This document shows, piece after piece, positions 27,404 through 35,939 of a stretch of 57,173 nucleotides of DNA. A model generated the notes under the pieces. That model was not told the DNA's origin, searched no databases, and worked only from the letters and a program-made list of their open reading frames with translations. The translations under genes and the position numbers were made by a program. Within the stretch, counting starts at the first letter, position 1. The number at the start of each line of letters is the position of its first letter. Source of the DNA: Acidobacteriota bacterium (GTDB taxonomy: Bacteria > Acidobacteriota > Blastocatellia > Pyrinomonadales > Pyrinomonadaceae); the NCBI GenBank assembly GCA_003222895.1, contig QHXI01000080.1, positions 1 through 57,173 of the forward strand. The letters are read 5' to 3'.

Positions 27404-27665
27404 AAGAATTCGCTTCGTCTTCGGCCATCTGATCATTGATGGATTTTAGCGCGCGCTCGAGCACGGTGCGGTGTGATGGATTCGTGGCCGCGGTCAGTTG
27501 AGTCATGATACGCGAGCGCGAAACTCGCAGCGATTCAAACTTGCCGCTGCGGATGCGCTCCTCAGGAGTCGAGGTGTTGTTGAACGCTCGAGCGTCAGCT
27601 AATGCGTGTTGCCGTTCGAATGTCTCTTCCATCTGCCCAGCCAAAGCGTCGCCATCCCATGCCAT
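27402..27665 (-). CDS. Uncharacterised 87-aa helical protein
   Basis: A small acidic, probably helical protein (MAWDGDALAGQMEETFERQ, then EERIRSGKFESLRVSRSRIM, ERALKSINDQMAEDEAN). ATG 27665 is preferred over the in-frame GTG 27674 because GAGGTG lies 6 nt upstream. No family recognised. It is convergent with ettA; its stop lies inside a hairpin repeat. Confidence 0.6.
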   Translation of the reverse strand: MAWDGDALAGQMEETFERQHALADARAFNNTSTPEERIRSGKFESLRVSRSRIMTQLTAATNPSHRTVLERALKSINDQMAEDEANS

Positions 27666-27793
27666 ATTCTTCACCTCGTTGAATTAATGTCTCTATCCTA
27701 GCACTCATTTCGTTATTACGCGCTGTGGCGTTCCGAGAGCAATTGTTTTGCGGTATTCTCGTCGCGGCTGACGTAAGGTTTCTAGAGCTACAA

Positions 27794-28399
27794 ATGATGA
27801 ATTTACGTGAATGGTTCGGAGGAATCGACATTTATTTGTTTGATCTCCTTTTGAAGGGCCACATCACTTCCGAAATGAAATTGCTGGACGCGGGCTGTGG
27901 TGGCGGCCGCAACCTCACGTACTTTTTCAAAACCGGCTTTGATGTATCCGGCGTCGATCAGTCTCCGGCTGCAATTGCCGAAATTCGCTCGCTGGCTGGC
28001 GCGATGGCGCCTAGTCTTCCCGTTGAAAACTTTCGCATAGAAGCGGTTGAGAAAATGTCCTTCGGCGATTCAAACTTTGACGTGGTATTGAGCAGCGCAG
28101 TCCTGCACTTTGCCCGCGATGAAAATAACTGGAGCCAAATGGTGCGCGAAATGTGGAGAGTCCTGAAGCCCGGCGGAATTTTTTTCGCGCGCCTGGCTTC
28201 AACGGTCGGCATTGACGGAATCAAACTAATCGAAGGCCGGCGCTATCACTTGCCGGACGGGAGCGAACGCTTTCTAGTCGATGAGGAAATGCTTTTGCGG
28301 GAAACAGAATCAATCGGCGGCCAATGGCTTGAGCCATTCAAGACCGTGGTGGTCCAGCACCAACGCGCGATGTCGAATTGGATCCTGAGAAAGCTTTGA
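27794..28399 (+). CDS. Class I SAM-dependent methyltransferase
   Basis: A 201-residue Rossmann-fold methyltransferase. Motif I is MKLLDAGCGGGRNLTYF (SAM binding), then DVSGVDQSPAAI (acidic residue for the ribose), a motif near FDVVLSSAVLHFARD and MWRVLKPGGIFFARL. This matches small Methyltransf_11-type enzymes; the substrate cannot be inferred. The frame is open to 27725, but ATG 27794 (with ATG 27797 next to it) fits the fold start better. Stand-alone gene. Confidence 0.85.
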   Translation: MMNLREWFGGIDIYLFDLLLKGHITSEMKLLDAGCGGGRNLTYFFKTGFDVSGVDQSPAAIAEIRSLAGAMAPSLPVENFRIEAVEKMSFGDSNFDVVLSSAVLHFARDENNWSQMVREMWRVLKPGGIFFARLASTVGIDGIKLIEGRRYHLPDGSERFLVDEEMLLRETESIGGQWLEPFKTVVVQHQRAMSNWILRKL

Positions 28400-28743
28400 A
28401 TGCCGGTCAACTAATTACAAGTTAGCAACTCGCTGATGAAGGGCGGCCAGCCAATTCTCCGTACAGTGGAAAAGATTCCGTCGGGGTCGGGCATCGCATG
28501 TAGGCTAACACGCCGTCATGTAATGATTTTGGCAACCGGGGACTGCCGTCCGCTGCGCGGGCTTGCGTTCTATTTTGATTCCGAACCTGGGGTTCCGCTT
28601 CGCTTCACTCCAGGCTCTATGCTTTCGCTTGCTGCGCAGGCTGAGCGCTGCGGATGCCCCCCACGACAACCCGACCGCCACAAAAACCAAGACAAATCTC
28701 CTCGACTTGAGTATGATGTGCGCGCCTTCGCCCTCGGAAAGTT
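28400..28743. repeat. Gene-free stretch with a GC-rich repeat-like module
   Basis: No convincing gene. The part about 28540-28690 reads like a decayed dispersed module: alternating 'CTTGCG'/'CGCTGCG' blocks around CCTGGGGTTCCGCTTCGC and CAGGCTCTATGCTTTCGC, ending CTGCGGATGCCCCCC. Apparent ORFs here are low-complexity and Cys/Arg-rich. Only one copy is in the window, so repeat status is inference. Confidence 0.4.
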
Positions 28744-28980
28744 ATGAAGGTCTCGTCTCACGCATTAATCCTTCCGGCGCTCGTGCTCAGCGTCGCTTGT
28801 CTGTCGCAGCGCGCGAACTCGCAGGCCAAGACTGAAAGCAAAACCGCCGACGCCGCTGTATCAGGCAAAGTAACCATCAAAGGCAAACCTGCGGCTGGGA
28901 TCGTCGTCGGCATGCGCATGAGCCGTCCGGCGCGTTTGTCGTTGCTGATTCTGCGAACAGTCCGCAGGGCCAATCGGTAA
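28744..28980 (+). pseudogene. 5' fragment of a broken carboxypeptidase-regulatory-domain gene
   Basis: Starts with a good signal peptide (MKVSSHALILPALVLSVACL) and enters a regulatory-like beta-sandwich (AVSGKVTIKGKPAAGIVVGM), then loses the family pattern near 28922. From 28923 the next frame reads in register as PSGAFVVADSANSPQGQ and joins 29010-30302. Comparison with the paralogue at 30305 suggests that some 30-40 residues and one or two bases are missing, so an out-of-frame internal deletion has split the gene in two. Confidence 0.65.
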
Positions 28981-29009
28981 TTATCAATGAAAGTGAAAAC
29001 GTCGACGGG

Positions 29010-30302
29010 ATGAATTTCGATCTGGTGCCCGGCGGCGTAATCACCGGAAAAGTTACGAACAGTGAAGGCCATCCGCTGATTGAAGAGCGCGTCACCCTCA
29101 TGCCGGCGGATGAAAGCAATCAGCGCCGATCGCTTTCCATTAGCGGAATGACCACTGACGATCGCGGTGTGTATCGCCTCTTCGGAGTTCCGGCTGGACG
29201 CTACAAAGTGTCTGTCGGAGACCCGCGCTTTCGCGGCATGAACCGTCGTAAGGTTGCGGTGCAGACTTTCTATCCCGATGCCACTGACGTCGCGAAGGCG
29301 GGCGTCATCAACGTCGAAGAAGGATCCGAAGCAAATAAGATCGACATCACTGTCGGCGAAGCACCGCAAGGTTATTCGGTAACGGGTCGAGTTGTCGATG
29401 GAGACAGTGCCGCGCCCGTCGCTAACGTCTCCATACAATTGACCACGATTGAAATTATCGACGCCAACAACACGCGCCGCTCCAGCGAATACATTGACGT
29501 GAGGTCGGACGCGCAAGGCCAGTTCCGGCTGCCGAACATTCGCCCGGGGAAATATGAACTGACGATTTATCCGCCCGAGGATTCGGATGTCCGCGCTGAG
29601 GCGCCCGTGAAGTTCGACGTCTTCGATCAGGATGTCAGCGGTCTCATCGTCAGGACGACACACGGCGCGACCCTGACGGGTACGGTTGTCTTCGAAGGCA
29701 GCAAGAACAATCCTGTTCAAATACCTGCGCAAATGTGGATTATGGTTTACACGCGCAATGAAGGAAATCCGGGTATTAGCTCAGGCAGGACCGCGCGCGT
29801 GAAGCCGGATGGAACTTTCTTCGCAGGCGGACTGAGCGCGGGGATTGCGAACCTGAACGTCGAGAGTCCTATGCCCAACAGAGGATTCACCCTGGCTCGA
29901 ATCGAACGCGACGGCGTCGTGCAAACAAACGGAATTCAGATTCAGAACGGCGAACACGTGAGCGGCGTGCGACTCGTGATGACGTTCAGCAACGGAAGCA
30001 TCCGCGGCGTCGTCCGCGTCGAAAACGGAACGTTGCCACCGGCCGCGCGCATGATGGTTCAACTCATGAAAGCGGGCGAGCAGATGCCATTACCGCGCGG
30101 GGCCGAAGTTGACGGCCGCGGCCATTTCTTAATTGAAGCCTTGCCTCCCGGAAGTTACGAATTGCGCGTGATTGCTTACGCGCCGGAATGGCAACAGCAA
30201 CGGCGGCCGCCGATATCCGCAAAGCAGATCGTGACTGTAAACGAAGGCGCGGCCACGGACGTTACGATGACGCTCGACCTAACGGCGCCTCCAAATCAAT
30301 AA
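29010..30302 (+). CDS. 3' portion of a carboxypeptidase-regulatory-domain protein
   Basis: A 430-residue ORF holding several carboxypeptidase regulatory-like (CarboxypepD_reg/transthyretin-like) beta-sandwich repeats: GGVITGKVTNSEGHPLIEER, DDRGVYRLFGVPAGRYKVSV, YSVTGRVVDGDSAAPVANVS, and later GSIRGVVRVENGTLPPAARM. It continues, in another frame, the signal-peptide fragment at 28744-28980. On its own it has no signal peptide, so the present product would stay in the cytoplasm if made at all. It precedes a paralogue by 2 nt (30305), so the pair is a tandem duplication. Most likely a pseudogene in progress, or a sequencing artefact. Confidence 0.65.
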   Translation: MNFDLVPGGVITGKVTNSEGHPLIEERVTLMPADESNQRRSLSISGMTTDDRGVYRLFGVPAGRYKVSVGDPRFRGMNRRKVAVQTFYPDATDVAKAGVINVEEGSEANKIDITVGEAPQGYSVTGRVVDGDSAAPVANVSIQLTTIEIIDANNTRRSSEYIDVRSDAQGQFRLPNIRPGKYELTIYPPEDSDVRAEAPVKFDVFDQDVSGLIVRTTHGATLTGTVVFEGSKNNPVQIPAQMWIMVYTRNEGNPGISSGRTARVKPDGTFFAGGLSAGIANLNVESPMPNRGFTLARIERDGVVQTNGIQIQNGEHVSGVRLVMTFSNGSIRGVVRVENGTLPPAARMMVQLMKAGEQMPLPRGAEVDGRGHFLIEALPPGSYELRVIAYAPEWQQQRRPPISAKQIVTVNEGAATDVTMTLDLTAPPNQ

Positions 30303-30304
30303 CA

Positions 30305-32065
30305 ATGAAACGTTTGTTTCTTTCATTTAGTTGTGCCGCGATCGCGCTGAGCTTTCTCGCTGTCAGCGCAGTGGCTCAACCTCAAGCTGATGAAACAAGC
30401 AACGACAGCGCGAAGGGATCGATCAATGGCCGCGTTGTCGATCAGAATGGTCAGCCGCTTGCGAATGCGATGGTGAGCGTGCGCGGCTACGGCAATACGC
30501 AGCGCGGTGGCACGGCGGCGACGGATCGCGAAGGAAATTTTAAGGTAGATGGACTCGATCCCTTTGCTTATATCGTGACGGCCACGCTGCCGACTTACAT
30601 CGCCACGCCACGCGATCCTGACGCCACTCCGCTCGGATTCTTTCGCGTCGGTGATACAACCAGAATCGAATTGATGAAGGGCGGCGTGATTACCGGCAGC
30701 GTAAAGAGAGCTAATGGCGATCCGGTGGTATCAGTAACCGTCCGCGCTTACATGATTCGAGACAACAAAGGGCAGCCGCCGCGTTACGGTATTCCGATGC
30801 GCGCGCGTCAGACAGACGATCGTGGCGTCTACAGAATTTACGGTTTGGTGCCCGGCAGCTACATCGTCTCAGCGGGCGGTCTGGGTAACGTCAACGGTTA
30901 TTCGATCGACCAGTACGGCAGCGATGTGCCGACTTACGCCCCGTCTTCACCGCGCGACGCAGCGACTGAAGTTTCGGTGGGCAGCGGTGAAGAGCTGGCA
31001 AACGTCGACATTCGCTATCGTGAAGAACTCGGTCACACAGTGAGCGGCGTTGCCAGCTCCGCAGTGGCGACGGATCAACCGAACGGTTTCAATCTCACGC
31101 TGACATCGACCCTCAACGGAACATCACAAGCCAATTACACCTTCTTTCAGCCGCCGCAAGCACGTGGCTTCGCGTTCTCTGGAGTGCCCGATGGCGAATA
31201 CGATGTCGTGGCTCAACAATATTCACCCGCGGGTGGCTGGATCGTTTCAGAGCCGCGCCACATTCAAGTCAGAGGCGCGGATATAACCGGGTTGGAGTTG
31301 ATTGCGAAGGCACTCGCATCAATCGCGGGAAGCATCATGCTGGAAGAATCAAAACTTCCCGAATGCGCAGGCAAGCGCCGGCCGCTGCTGAGCGAAACCG
31401 TTATCGGTCCATGGCACAATGAAAAGACGGTGCCGAAAGATCAACCGCCGTTTCTCTACGGTATGGGTGGGCCGACGGTGCCCGACAAGGATGGAAGTTT
31501 TGTGTTACGCAATCTCGCGCCGGCTCAATATCGATTCAATGTGCGACCGTTGGCGAAGTACTGGTACTTGAAATCTATCACCTGGCCCAGCGGTACGGCC
31601 GCAGCTTCGCCGAAAAGTCCCGCGCCTGATCGTCCGCGCGATGCTGCGCGCAACTGGACGAACATACGCACGAGCGAGCGCTGGACGGGTTTGACGGTCA
31701 CGTTTGCCGAAGGCGCAGGATCGATGCGCGGACAAATCGACCCGGGGGAAGGAAAGAAGTCGTCAGGGCGAGTGTTTGTTTACCTCTCGCCCGCAGAGCC
31801 GGACAAGGCCGAAGACATTGTCCGCTATTTTGTTTCGTTGGCCGCCGAAGATGGAAGCTTCGCATTGACGAACTTGCCGCCCGGACGTTACTGGGTGACT
31901 GGTGCGGCCGCGGGCGACAGCGATTCAAACATGATGTCGAAGTTGCGACTCCCCGATGAAACAGAACTGCGTGCGAAACTGCGCCGCGACGGCGAAGCGG
32001 CAAAACTTCAAATCGAATTCAAGCCCTGCCAGAACGTCTCGGATTATCATTTGGGTTTCAAGTGA
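30305..32065 (+). CDS. Secreted carboxypeptidase-regulatory-domain protein
   Basis: A 586-residue exported protein with a signal peptide (LFLSFSCAAIALSFLAVSAVAQ) and repeated carboxypeptidase regulatory-like domains: GSINGRVVDQNGQPLANAMV, then DREGNFKVDGLDPFAYIVTA, GGVITGSVKRANGDPVVSVT, DDRGVYRIYGLVPGSYIVSA and a C-terminal unit DGSFALTNLPPGRYWVTGA. Such beta-sandwich chains occur in Acidobacteriota surface or periplasmic proteins and in the N-termini of TonB receptors. Start ATG 30305 is 2 nt after the previous stop; the upstream in-frame extension to 30188 belongs to that gene. Function unknown, likely structural or glycan binding. Confidence 0.82.
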   Translation: MKRLFLSFSCAAIALSFLAVSAVAQPQADETSNDSAKGSINGRVVDQNGQPLANAMVSVRGYGNTQRGGTAATDREGNFKVDGLDPFAYIVTATLPTYIATPRDPDATPLGFFRVGDTTRIELMKGGVITGSVKRANGDPVVSVTVRAYMIRDNKGQPPRYGIPMRARQTDDRGVYRIYGLVPGSYIVSAGGLGNVNGYSIDQYGSDVPTYAPSSPRDAATEVSVGSGEELANVDIRYREELGHTVSGVASSAVATDQPNGFNLTLTSTLNGTSQANYTFFQPPQARGFAFSGVPDGEYDVVAQQYSPAGGWIVSEPRHIQVRGADITGLELIAKALASIAGSIMLEESKLPECAGKRRPLLSETVIGPWHNEKTVPKDQPPFLYGMGGPTVPDKDGSFVLRNLAPAQYRFNVRPLAKYWYLKSITWPSGTAAASPKSPAPDRPRDAARNWTNIRTSERWTGLTVTFAEGAGSMRGQIDPGEGKKSSGRVFVYLSPAEPDKAEDIVRYFVSLAAEDGSFALTNLPPGRYWVTGAAAGDSDSNMMSKLRLPDETELRAKLRRDGEAAKLQIEFKPCQNVSDYHLGFK

Positions 32066-32191
32066 TCCGTGTTTGCTGAGCAATCCATTTCGCTTCTTCG
32101 CGTTCTTGATCTATAAACATCTCCGCGCTCGAGGGCGCGCAATCGATTTCGACCAAAGGTGTCACTGATGATTGATGAGTTCATGCGTGTC

Positions 32192-32261
32192 CGCTCCTAC
32201 AAGGAGCGATGGTGATGTTTGGGATTGAAGCTCTATAAACATTGAGCACCTAACGGTGCTC
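32192..32261. repeat. Paired hairpin repeat, CGCTCCT...AGGAGCG type
   Basis: Hairpin 1: CGCTCCT/AGGAGCG (32192-32198, 32202-32208). Hairpin 2: GAGCACC/GGTGCTC (32244-32250, 32255-32261). They are separated by CTATAAACATT, and a related array lies at 56884-56967 (with TATAAATATCTCGCC). Hairpin 2 overlaps the ribosome site region of the hydrolase gene at 32274. Confidence 0.65.
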
Positions 32262-32273
32262 AGAGGTCAACCG

Positions 32274-33038
32274 ATGTTCGTATTACGCAGTACCAATATG
32301 AAGTTTCTATTTTCGATCTTCATCCTGACGTTGTTGGGAGCGTCGACCGCATCGGCCAAAGACGACATCACTAAAGAGTTGATGACGTCGAATGGCAAGA
32401 CGCGAGCTTACTACTTGTATGTGCCGTCAACGATCAAAACCGAATCGCCCGCGCCGCTGATTCTGATGTTGCATGGATCGGGCCGAGTCGGTTTGTCGCT
32501 GGCAGAGAAGTGGAAGGATCTGGCGAAGAAAGAAAACTTTATCATTGCGGGCCCCGATTCGAGCAACTCGCAAGGTTGGGGAATGCCGCAGGACGGACCG
32601 GACTTTCTGCGCGATTTGGTCGAGGAACTCAAAAAGAAATATCCGATCAATCCACGCCGGATTTATCTGTTCTGCCATTCTGCCGGGGCAATCTTTGCGC
32701 TCGAAATCTCTCTGATGGAATCGGAATACTTTGCGGCCACGGCGGTTCACGCGGGTGCATTGCCGCCGGACGATCGCGATCTGATCCAGATGGCCAAGCG
32801 GAAAATTCCCATGTTCATTCAAGTGGGTGACAGCGATCAGAGTTTTCCTTTGAAAGCAGTAAGGGCCACCCGCGATCTCCTGAATCAGAATGGATTTTCG
32901 GTTGAGGTGACTGAAATACCGAAACACGATCATTGGTACTATGAGCTGGCGCCGAAAATTAATCTGGCGGCCTGGGACTTTCTGAAGAAGTATGAACTAA
33001 ATCAAGATCCGGTTTATCGAACATTCCACTTCAACTAA
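32274..33038 (+). CDS. Alpha/beta hydrolase, PHB depolymerase/LpqC-like
   Basis: A 254-residue exported hydrolase: signal peptide (FLFSIFILTLLGASTASA), then TRAYYLYVPSTI and LILMLHGSGR (oxyanion-hole region), the nucleophile elbow LFCHSAGAIFALE, an Asp region FIQVGDSDQSFPL and the His in KHDHWYYE. This is the layout of esterase/depolymerase-like proteins that cleave polyesters or acyl esters outside the cell. Start ATG 32274 has AGAGG 7 nt upstream; ATG 32298 gives the bare signal peptide. A perfect hairpin (32244-32261) borders the ribosome site and could hinder translation. Confidence 0.8.
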   Translation: MFVLRSTNMKFLFSIFILTLLGASTASAKDDITKELMTSNGKTRAYYLYVPSTIKTESPAPLILMLHGSGRVGLSLAEKWKDLAKKENFIIAGPDSSNSQGWGMPQDGPDFLRDLVEELKKKYPINPRRIYLFCHSAGAIFALEISLMESEYFAATAVHAGALPPDDRDLIQMAKRKIPMFIQVGDSDQSFPLKAVRATRDLLNQNGFSVEVTEIPKHDHWYYELAPKINLAAWDFLKKYELNQDPVYRTFHFN

Positions 33039-33064
33039 CGCCTGCGCGACAGAAAAGAGGCTAA

Positions 33065-33466
33065 ATGGCCGAAGCTAAAACAAAACCAACTAAACAGAGC
33101 GTGGCAGACTTTATCAGCAAGTTGCCGGACGTGCAGACTCGCACTGATTGCACCGTCATCGCGCAGATGATGGAAGACGCCACGAAAGAGAAAGGCGTGA
33201 TGTGGGGCATGAGCATAGCGGGCTTCGGCGCCACGACCATCAAGTATGCAGGCGGCAGGGAGGCGGACTGGCCGTTAATGGCCTTCTCGCCGCGCAAACA
33301 GAATCTCACGCTCTACGGCATGGCGGGTGAAGACGATGAGTTGCTCTCGAAACTTGGAAAACACACCGTGGGCAAAGGCTGCTTGTACGTCAAGTGTCTC
33401 GCTGATGTGGACCTGCCGACGCTCAAGAAATTGATCAAGGCTTCGGTGAAACGAAAGAAGAAATAG
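33065..33466 (+). CDS. DUF1801 family protein
   Basis: A 133-residue small protein of the DUF1801/YdhG-like family: KQSVADFISKLPDVQTRTDC, an amphipathic helix with MEDATKEKG, then MSIAGFGATTIKYAGGREAD, MAFSPRKQNLTLYGM and the conserved C-terminus GCLYVKCLADVDLPTLKKLI. A cytoplasmic fold of unknown role. AGAGG precedes the ATG. Short lone gene, followed by a hairpin repeat that begins at its stop codon. Confidence 0.85.
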   Translation: MAEAKTKPTKQSVADFISKLPDVQTRTDCTVIAQMMEDATKEKGVMWGMSIAGFGATTIKYAGGREADWPLMAFSPRKQNLTLYGMAGEDDELLSKLGKHTVGKGCLYVKCLADVDLPTLKKLIKASVKRKKK

Positions 33467-33572
33467 TCCACAGATTACACAGAAGGATTACACAGAAGAA
33501 GGATACATTCGCGTTATGTAGTTCGCCTTCCGGTTTGATGTTTTGAATTCTATCTGTGAAATCTGTGGATGA
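33467..33572. repeat. Dispersed hairpin repeat, CACAGATT family (copy 4)
   Basis: Left arm begins at 33467, right behind the stop of the DUF1801 gene (TCCACAGATTACACAG, duplicated), and the right arm (ATCTGTGAAATCTGTGGATGA, ending 33572) ends 1 nt before the start codon at 33574. Confidence 0.85.
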
Positions 33573-33573
33573 A

Positions 33574-33951
33574 ATGAGTTCGAGGCGCTTTCCAAAACAG
33601 ATTATCGACGCAGTCCGCGACGCCAAGATCCTCGGCATACGCGCCGGTACCAAACGGCATCGCGTAATCGGCATCTGGGCCGTTGTAGTCGAAGGACGCG
33701 TGTTCGTGCGCTCGTACACTTTGAAGCCGCGAAGCTGGTATCGCGCGTTCCTCGATGAGCCACGCGGAATGATCGAAGTGAATGGGAAGGAAATCAAAGT
33801 GCGGCCCGTTTTCACGCGCAGCGAGCGCTTGAAGAAGTTGGTCGATCGCGCGTACGCGGAAAAGTTTCCAACGCCGGGCTCACGCGTGTTCGTCGAAGGG
33901 TTCAAGGAAGAGAAGCGGCGAGATACGACGACCGAGTTGGTTCCGCTTTAG
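33574..33951 (+). CDS. DUF2255 family protein
   Basis: A 125-residue protein of the DUF2255 family: RRFPKQIIDAVRDAKILGI, HRVIGIWAVVVEGRVFVRS, AFLDEPRGMIEVNGKEIKV and FTRSERLKKLVDRAYAEKF. These proteins have a split barrel-like look (nitroreductase-like FMN-binding folds have been proposed for the family, not certain). Start ATG 33574 sits directly against the repeat; the in-frame extension to 33556 lies within the repeat. No operon partner is obvious. Confidence 0.8.
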   Translation: MSSRRFPKQIIDAVRDAKILGIRAGTKRHRVIGIWAVVVEGRVFVRSYTLKPRSWYRAFLDEPRGMIEVNGKEIKVRPVFTRSERLKKLVDRAYAEKFPTPGSRVFVEGFKEEKRRDTTTELVPL

Positions 33952-33978
33952 AAGGCAAAGAGTCTGTGATCACTTATC

Positions 33979-35238
33979 ATGAGCAAAACAAACCAAAGCG
34001 CCGTCAAGCCGGCGCACTCCAAAAAAGAGAATCCGGTGCGCGAAGGATTTCGCACAATCACACCCTATCTGGTGGTTGACGACGTGCACGCTGAAGTTGA
34101 ATTTCTGACCCGGGCTTTTGGCGCTGAAGGACAGGTTTATGGACTCGGGACGCAGGGCGGGTTTCACGGCGAATACAAGATCGGCGAATCGATGATCATG
34201 GTCGGCGGAGGCGGCAAGGGTTCGGCCTGGAAGGGCAATGCGTTTCCCGGTTCGATGCATTTGTACGTCGAAGATGTCGACGCGACCTACGATCGCGCGC
34301 TGCAAGCCGGCGCGACCTCGCTCTATGCTCCAAGGGAGCAACCGTTTGGCGATCGCGATTGTGGCATTCAGGACGCCGGCGGCAACCAGTGGTTTCTGGG
34401 CACACGCTTGGGCGGCGCTCATGTGCCGGAAGGTGCGCACAACTTGATGGCTCATCTGCGTCCTAAAGGCGCACCGCGAATGATCGATTTTCTTAAGCAG
34501 GCGTTCGGTGCCCAAGAAGTATTGGTACATCGATCTCCGGATGGCGTGATTCATTACGCGCGTATGAGCATTGGCGATGCCGTTATTGAAATGGGCGAGG
34601 CGCACGGTCAATGGCAACCGATGCCGGCCGTGTTCATGATGTACGTCGATGATGTCGATGAGTCATATGAACGAGCAATCAAGGCTGAAGGTGCCCTGGC
34701 GAAGGATCCGCCGAAGTTGCAACCGCATGGCGCGCGCGTCGGCTCGATCACAGACCCGTTTGATAACGTTTGGTATATCGCTTCGCAGATGAAGTCGATG
34801 GAAGAAGAATCGACAGAACCAGAAAGGAAACCTATGGGCGCGCCGAAACTGTTTCGCATCGCTTTGCAGGTGGGAGATCTCGGAAAGGCCGGCGAGTTCT
34901 ATTCCAAGCTACTAGACGATCCGGGGATTCCGATCCCGCGCGGCTCGCGGCATTACTTCAATTGCGGGCCAGTGATTCTTGCGCTCGTTGACGTTGCGAA
35001 AGGCGGGGGCGAGAAACCGCAGCCAACACCGGACTATGTTTATTTCGCAGTGGAGAATCTCGAAGAAGTTTTTGAGAGAGCCAAAGCGCTGAATTGTCTA
35101 GCGAAAGATCGCTATCACGATCAGGAGGCCGGTCAAATTGTTAAGCGTCCGTGGGGCGAAGTTTCGTTCTACATCGAAGATCCGTGGGGCAATGGTTTGT
35201 GCTTTGTCGACGAGACGACGCTGTTTACGGGGAAGTAA
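33979..35238 (+). CDS. Three-domain VOC (glyoxalase-like) protein
   Basis: A 419-residue protein with three tandem VOC domains: about 23-145 (ITPYLVVDDVHAEVEFLTRA, then VEDVDATYDRALQAG), about 150-272 (FLKQAFGAQEVLVHRSPDG, MYVDDVDESYERAIKAEG) and about 285-415 (RIALQVGDLGKAGEFYSKLL, YFAVENLEEVFERAKALNC). Domain 1 and 2 are PhnB-like and similar to the single-domain gene at 35404; domain 3 is a different VOC subtype (metal-centre-type, GEVSFYIEDPWGNGLCFVDE). It looks like a fusion of paralogues. Family members are often dioxygenases, thiol transferases or isomerases, but no clear ligand can be named. No ribosome site is obvious before ATG 33979. Confidence 0.87.
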   Translation: MSKTNQSAVKPAHSKKENPVREGFRTITPYLVVDDVHAEVEFLTRAFGAEGQVYGLGTQGGFHGEYKIGESMIMVGGGGKGSAWKGNAFPGSMHLYVEDVDATYDRALQAGATSLYAPREQPFGDRDCGIQDAGGNQWFLGTRLGGAHVPEGAHNLMAHLRPKGAPRMIDFLKQAFGAQEVLVHRSPDGVIHYARMSIGDAVIEMGEAHGQWQPMPAVFMMYVDDVDESYERAIKAEGALAKDPPKLQPHGARVGSITDPFDNVWYIASQMKSMEEESTEPERKPMGAPKLFRIALQVGDLGKAGEFYSKLLDDPGIPIPRGSRHYFNCGPVILALVDVAKGGGEKPQPTPDYVYFAVENLEEVFERAKALNCLAKDRYHDQEAGQIVKRPWGEVSFYIEDPWGNGLCFVDETTLFTGK

Positions 35239-35257
35239 TTCGTGGCTTAGCGCGTAT

Positions 35258-35339
35258 TCTTTGCGGCTTTGCGCCTTGGCATGAAACGCTGCGGGCAACA
35301 GCGATCCATCAAGGACCAAGACGCAGAGTCACAAAGGGA
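35258..35339. repeat. Dispersed hairpin repeat, GACGCAGAG family (copy 1)
   Basis: Left arm TCTTTGCGGCTTTGCGCC (35258-35280) pairs imperfectly with right arm ACCAAGACGCAGAGTCACAA (35315-35339). Lies between two VOC genes. A related sequence lies at 48365-48430. Confidence 0.7.
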
Positions 35340-35403
35340 GTCAGGATTCTTTGTGGTGAAAGACTGCTTTCAGATTTTCAAGATTAAGTAAGGAGAACGA
35401 GTC

Positions 35404-35880
35404 ATGCCAGTCAAACCAATTCCAGAAGGCTACCATTCAGTTACGCCGTATCTGATTGTCCGAGGTGGCGCCGAAGCGATTGACTTCTACCAGAAGGCTT
35501 TTGGCGCGACAGAACTTTTTCGCTTTCCCACTCCGGACGGAAAGATCGGCCACGCGGAAATCAAGATCGGTGATTCGCCGATTATGCTCGCCGATGAATT
35601 CGCCGAGATGGGCCACAAAGGTCCGCAGTTGCTGGGCGGATCGCCTGTCAGCATTATGATCTATGTCGAGGATGTCGATACGATCTTCAATCAAGCCGTT
35701 ACCGCTGGCGCGACGGTCAAAGAAGCATTGCAGGACAAGTTCTATGGTGATCGCATCGGCACGGTGACGGATCCTTTTGGCCATGTCTGGCACGTCGCGA
35801 CGCACAAGGAAGACGTCTCGATGGAAGAAATGCAGGAGCGAATGAAAGCGCACACGGCTTCAGCTTCGGCCAGTGAATAA
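35404..35880 (+). CDS. VOC family protein (PhnB-like)
   Basis: A 158-residue protein with one PhnB-type VOC domain: YHSVTPYLIVRGGAEAIDFY, FGATELFRFPTPDGKIGHAE, IYVEDVDTIFNQAVTAGATV and TDPFGHVWHVATHKEDVS. The domain resembles domains 1 and 2 of the upstream three-domain protein, so the two are probably tandem duplicates. AAGGAG lies 8 nt before ATG 35404. Function is not predictable beyond the fold. Confidence 0.88.
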   Translation: MPVKPIPEGYHSVTPYLIVRGGAEAIDFYQKAFGATELFRFPTPDGKIGHAEIKIGDSPIMLADEFAEMGHKGPQLLGGSPVSIMIYVEDVDTIFNQAVTAGATVKEALQDKFYGDRIGTVTDPFGHVWHVATHKEDVSMEEMQERMKAHTASASASE

Positions 35881-35939
35881 TGACTTTGCGCGACACGCTT
35901 TGACGATGTTAGAGTCTGTCGCGCGAGGTCATAACCCTA

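Noticed and set aside
28436-28747. 103-codon ORF in the GC-rich module
   Set aside because: Low-complexity translation with no ribosome site, and the underlying DNA looks like a non-coding repeat.
30188-30304. Extended start of the carboxypeptidase-regulatory gene at 30305
   Set aside because: The added residues are an out-of-frame reading of the end of the previous gene; ATG 30305 begins a clear signal peptide.
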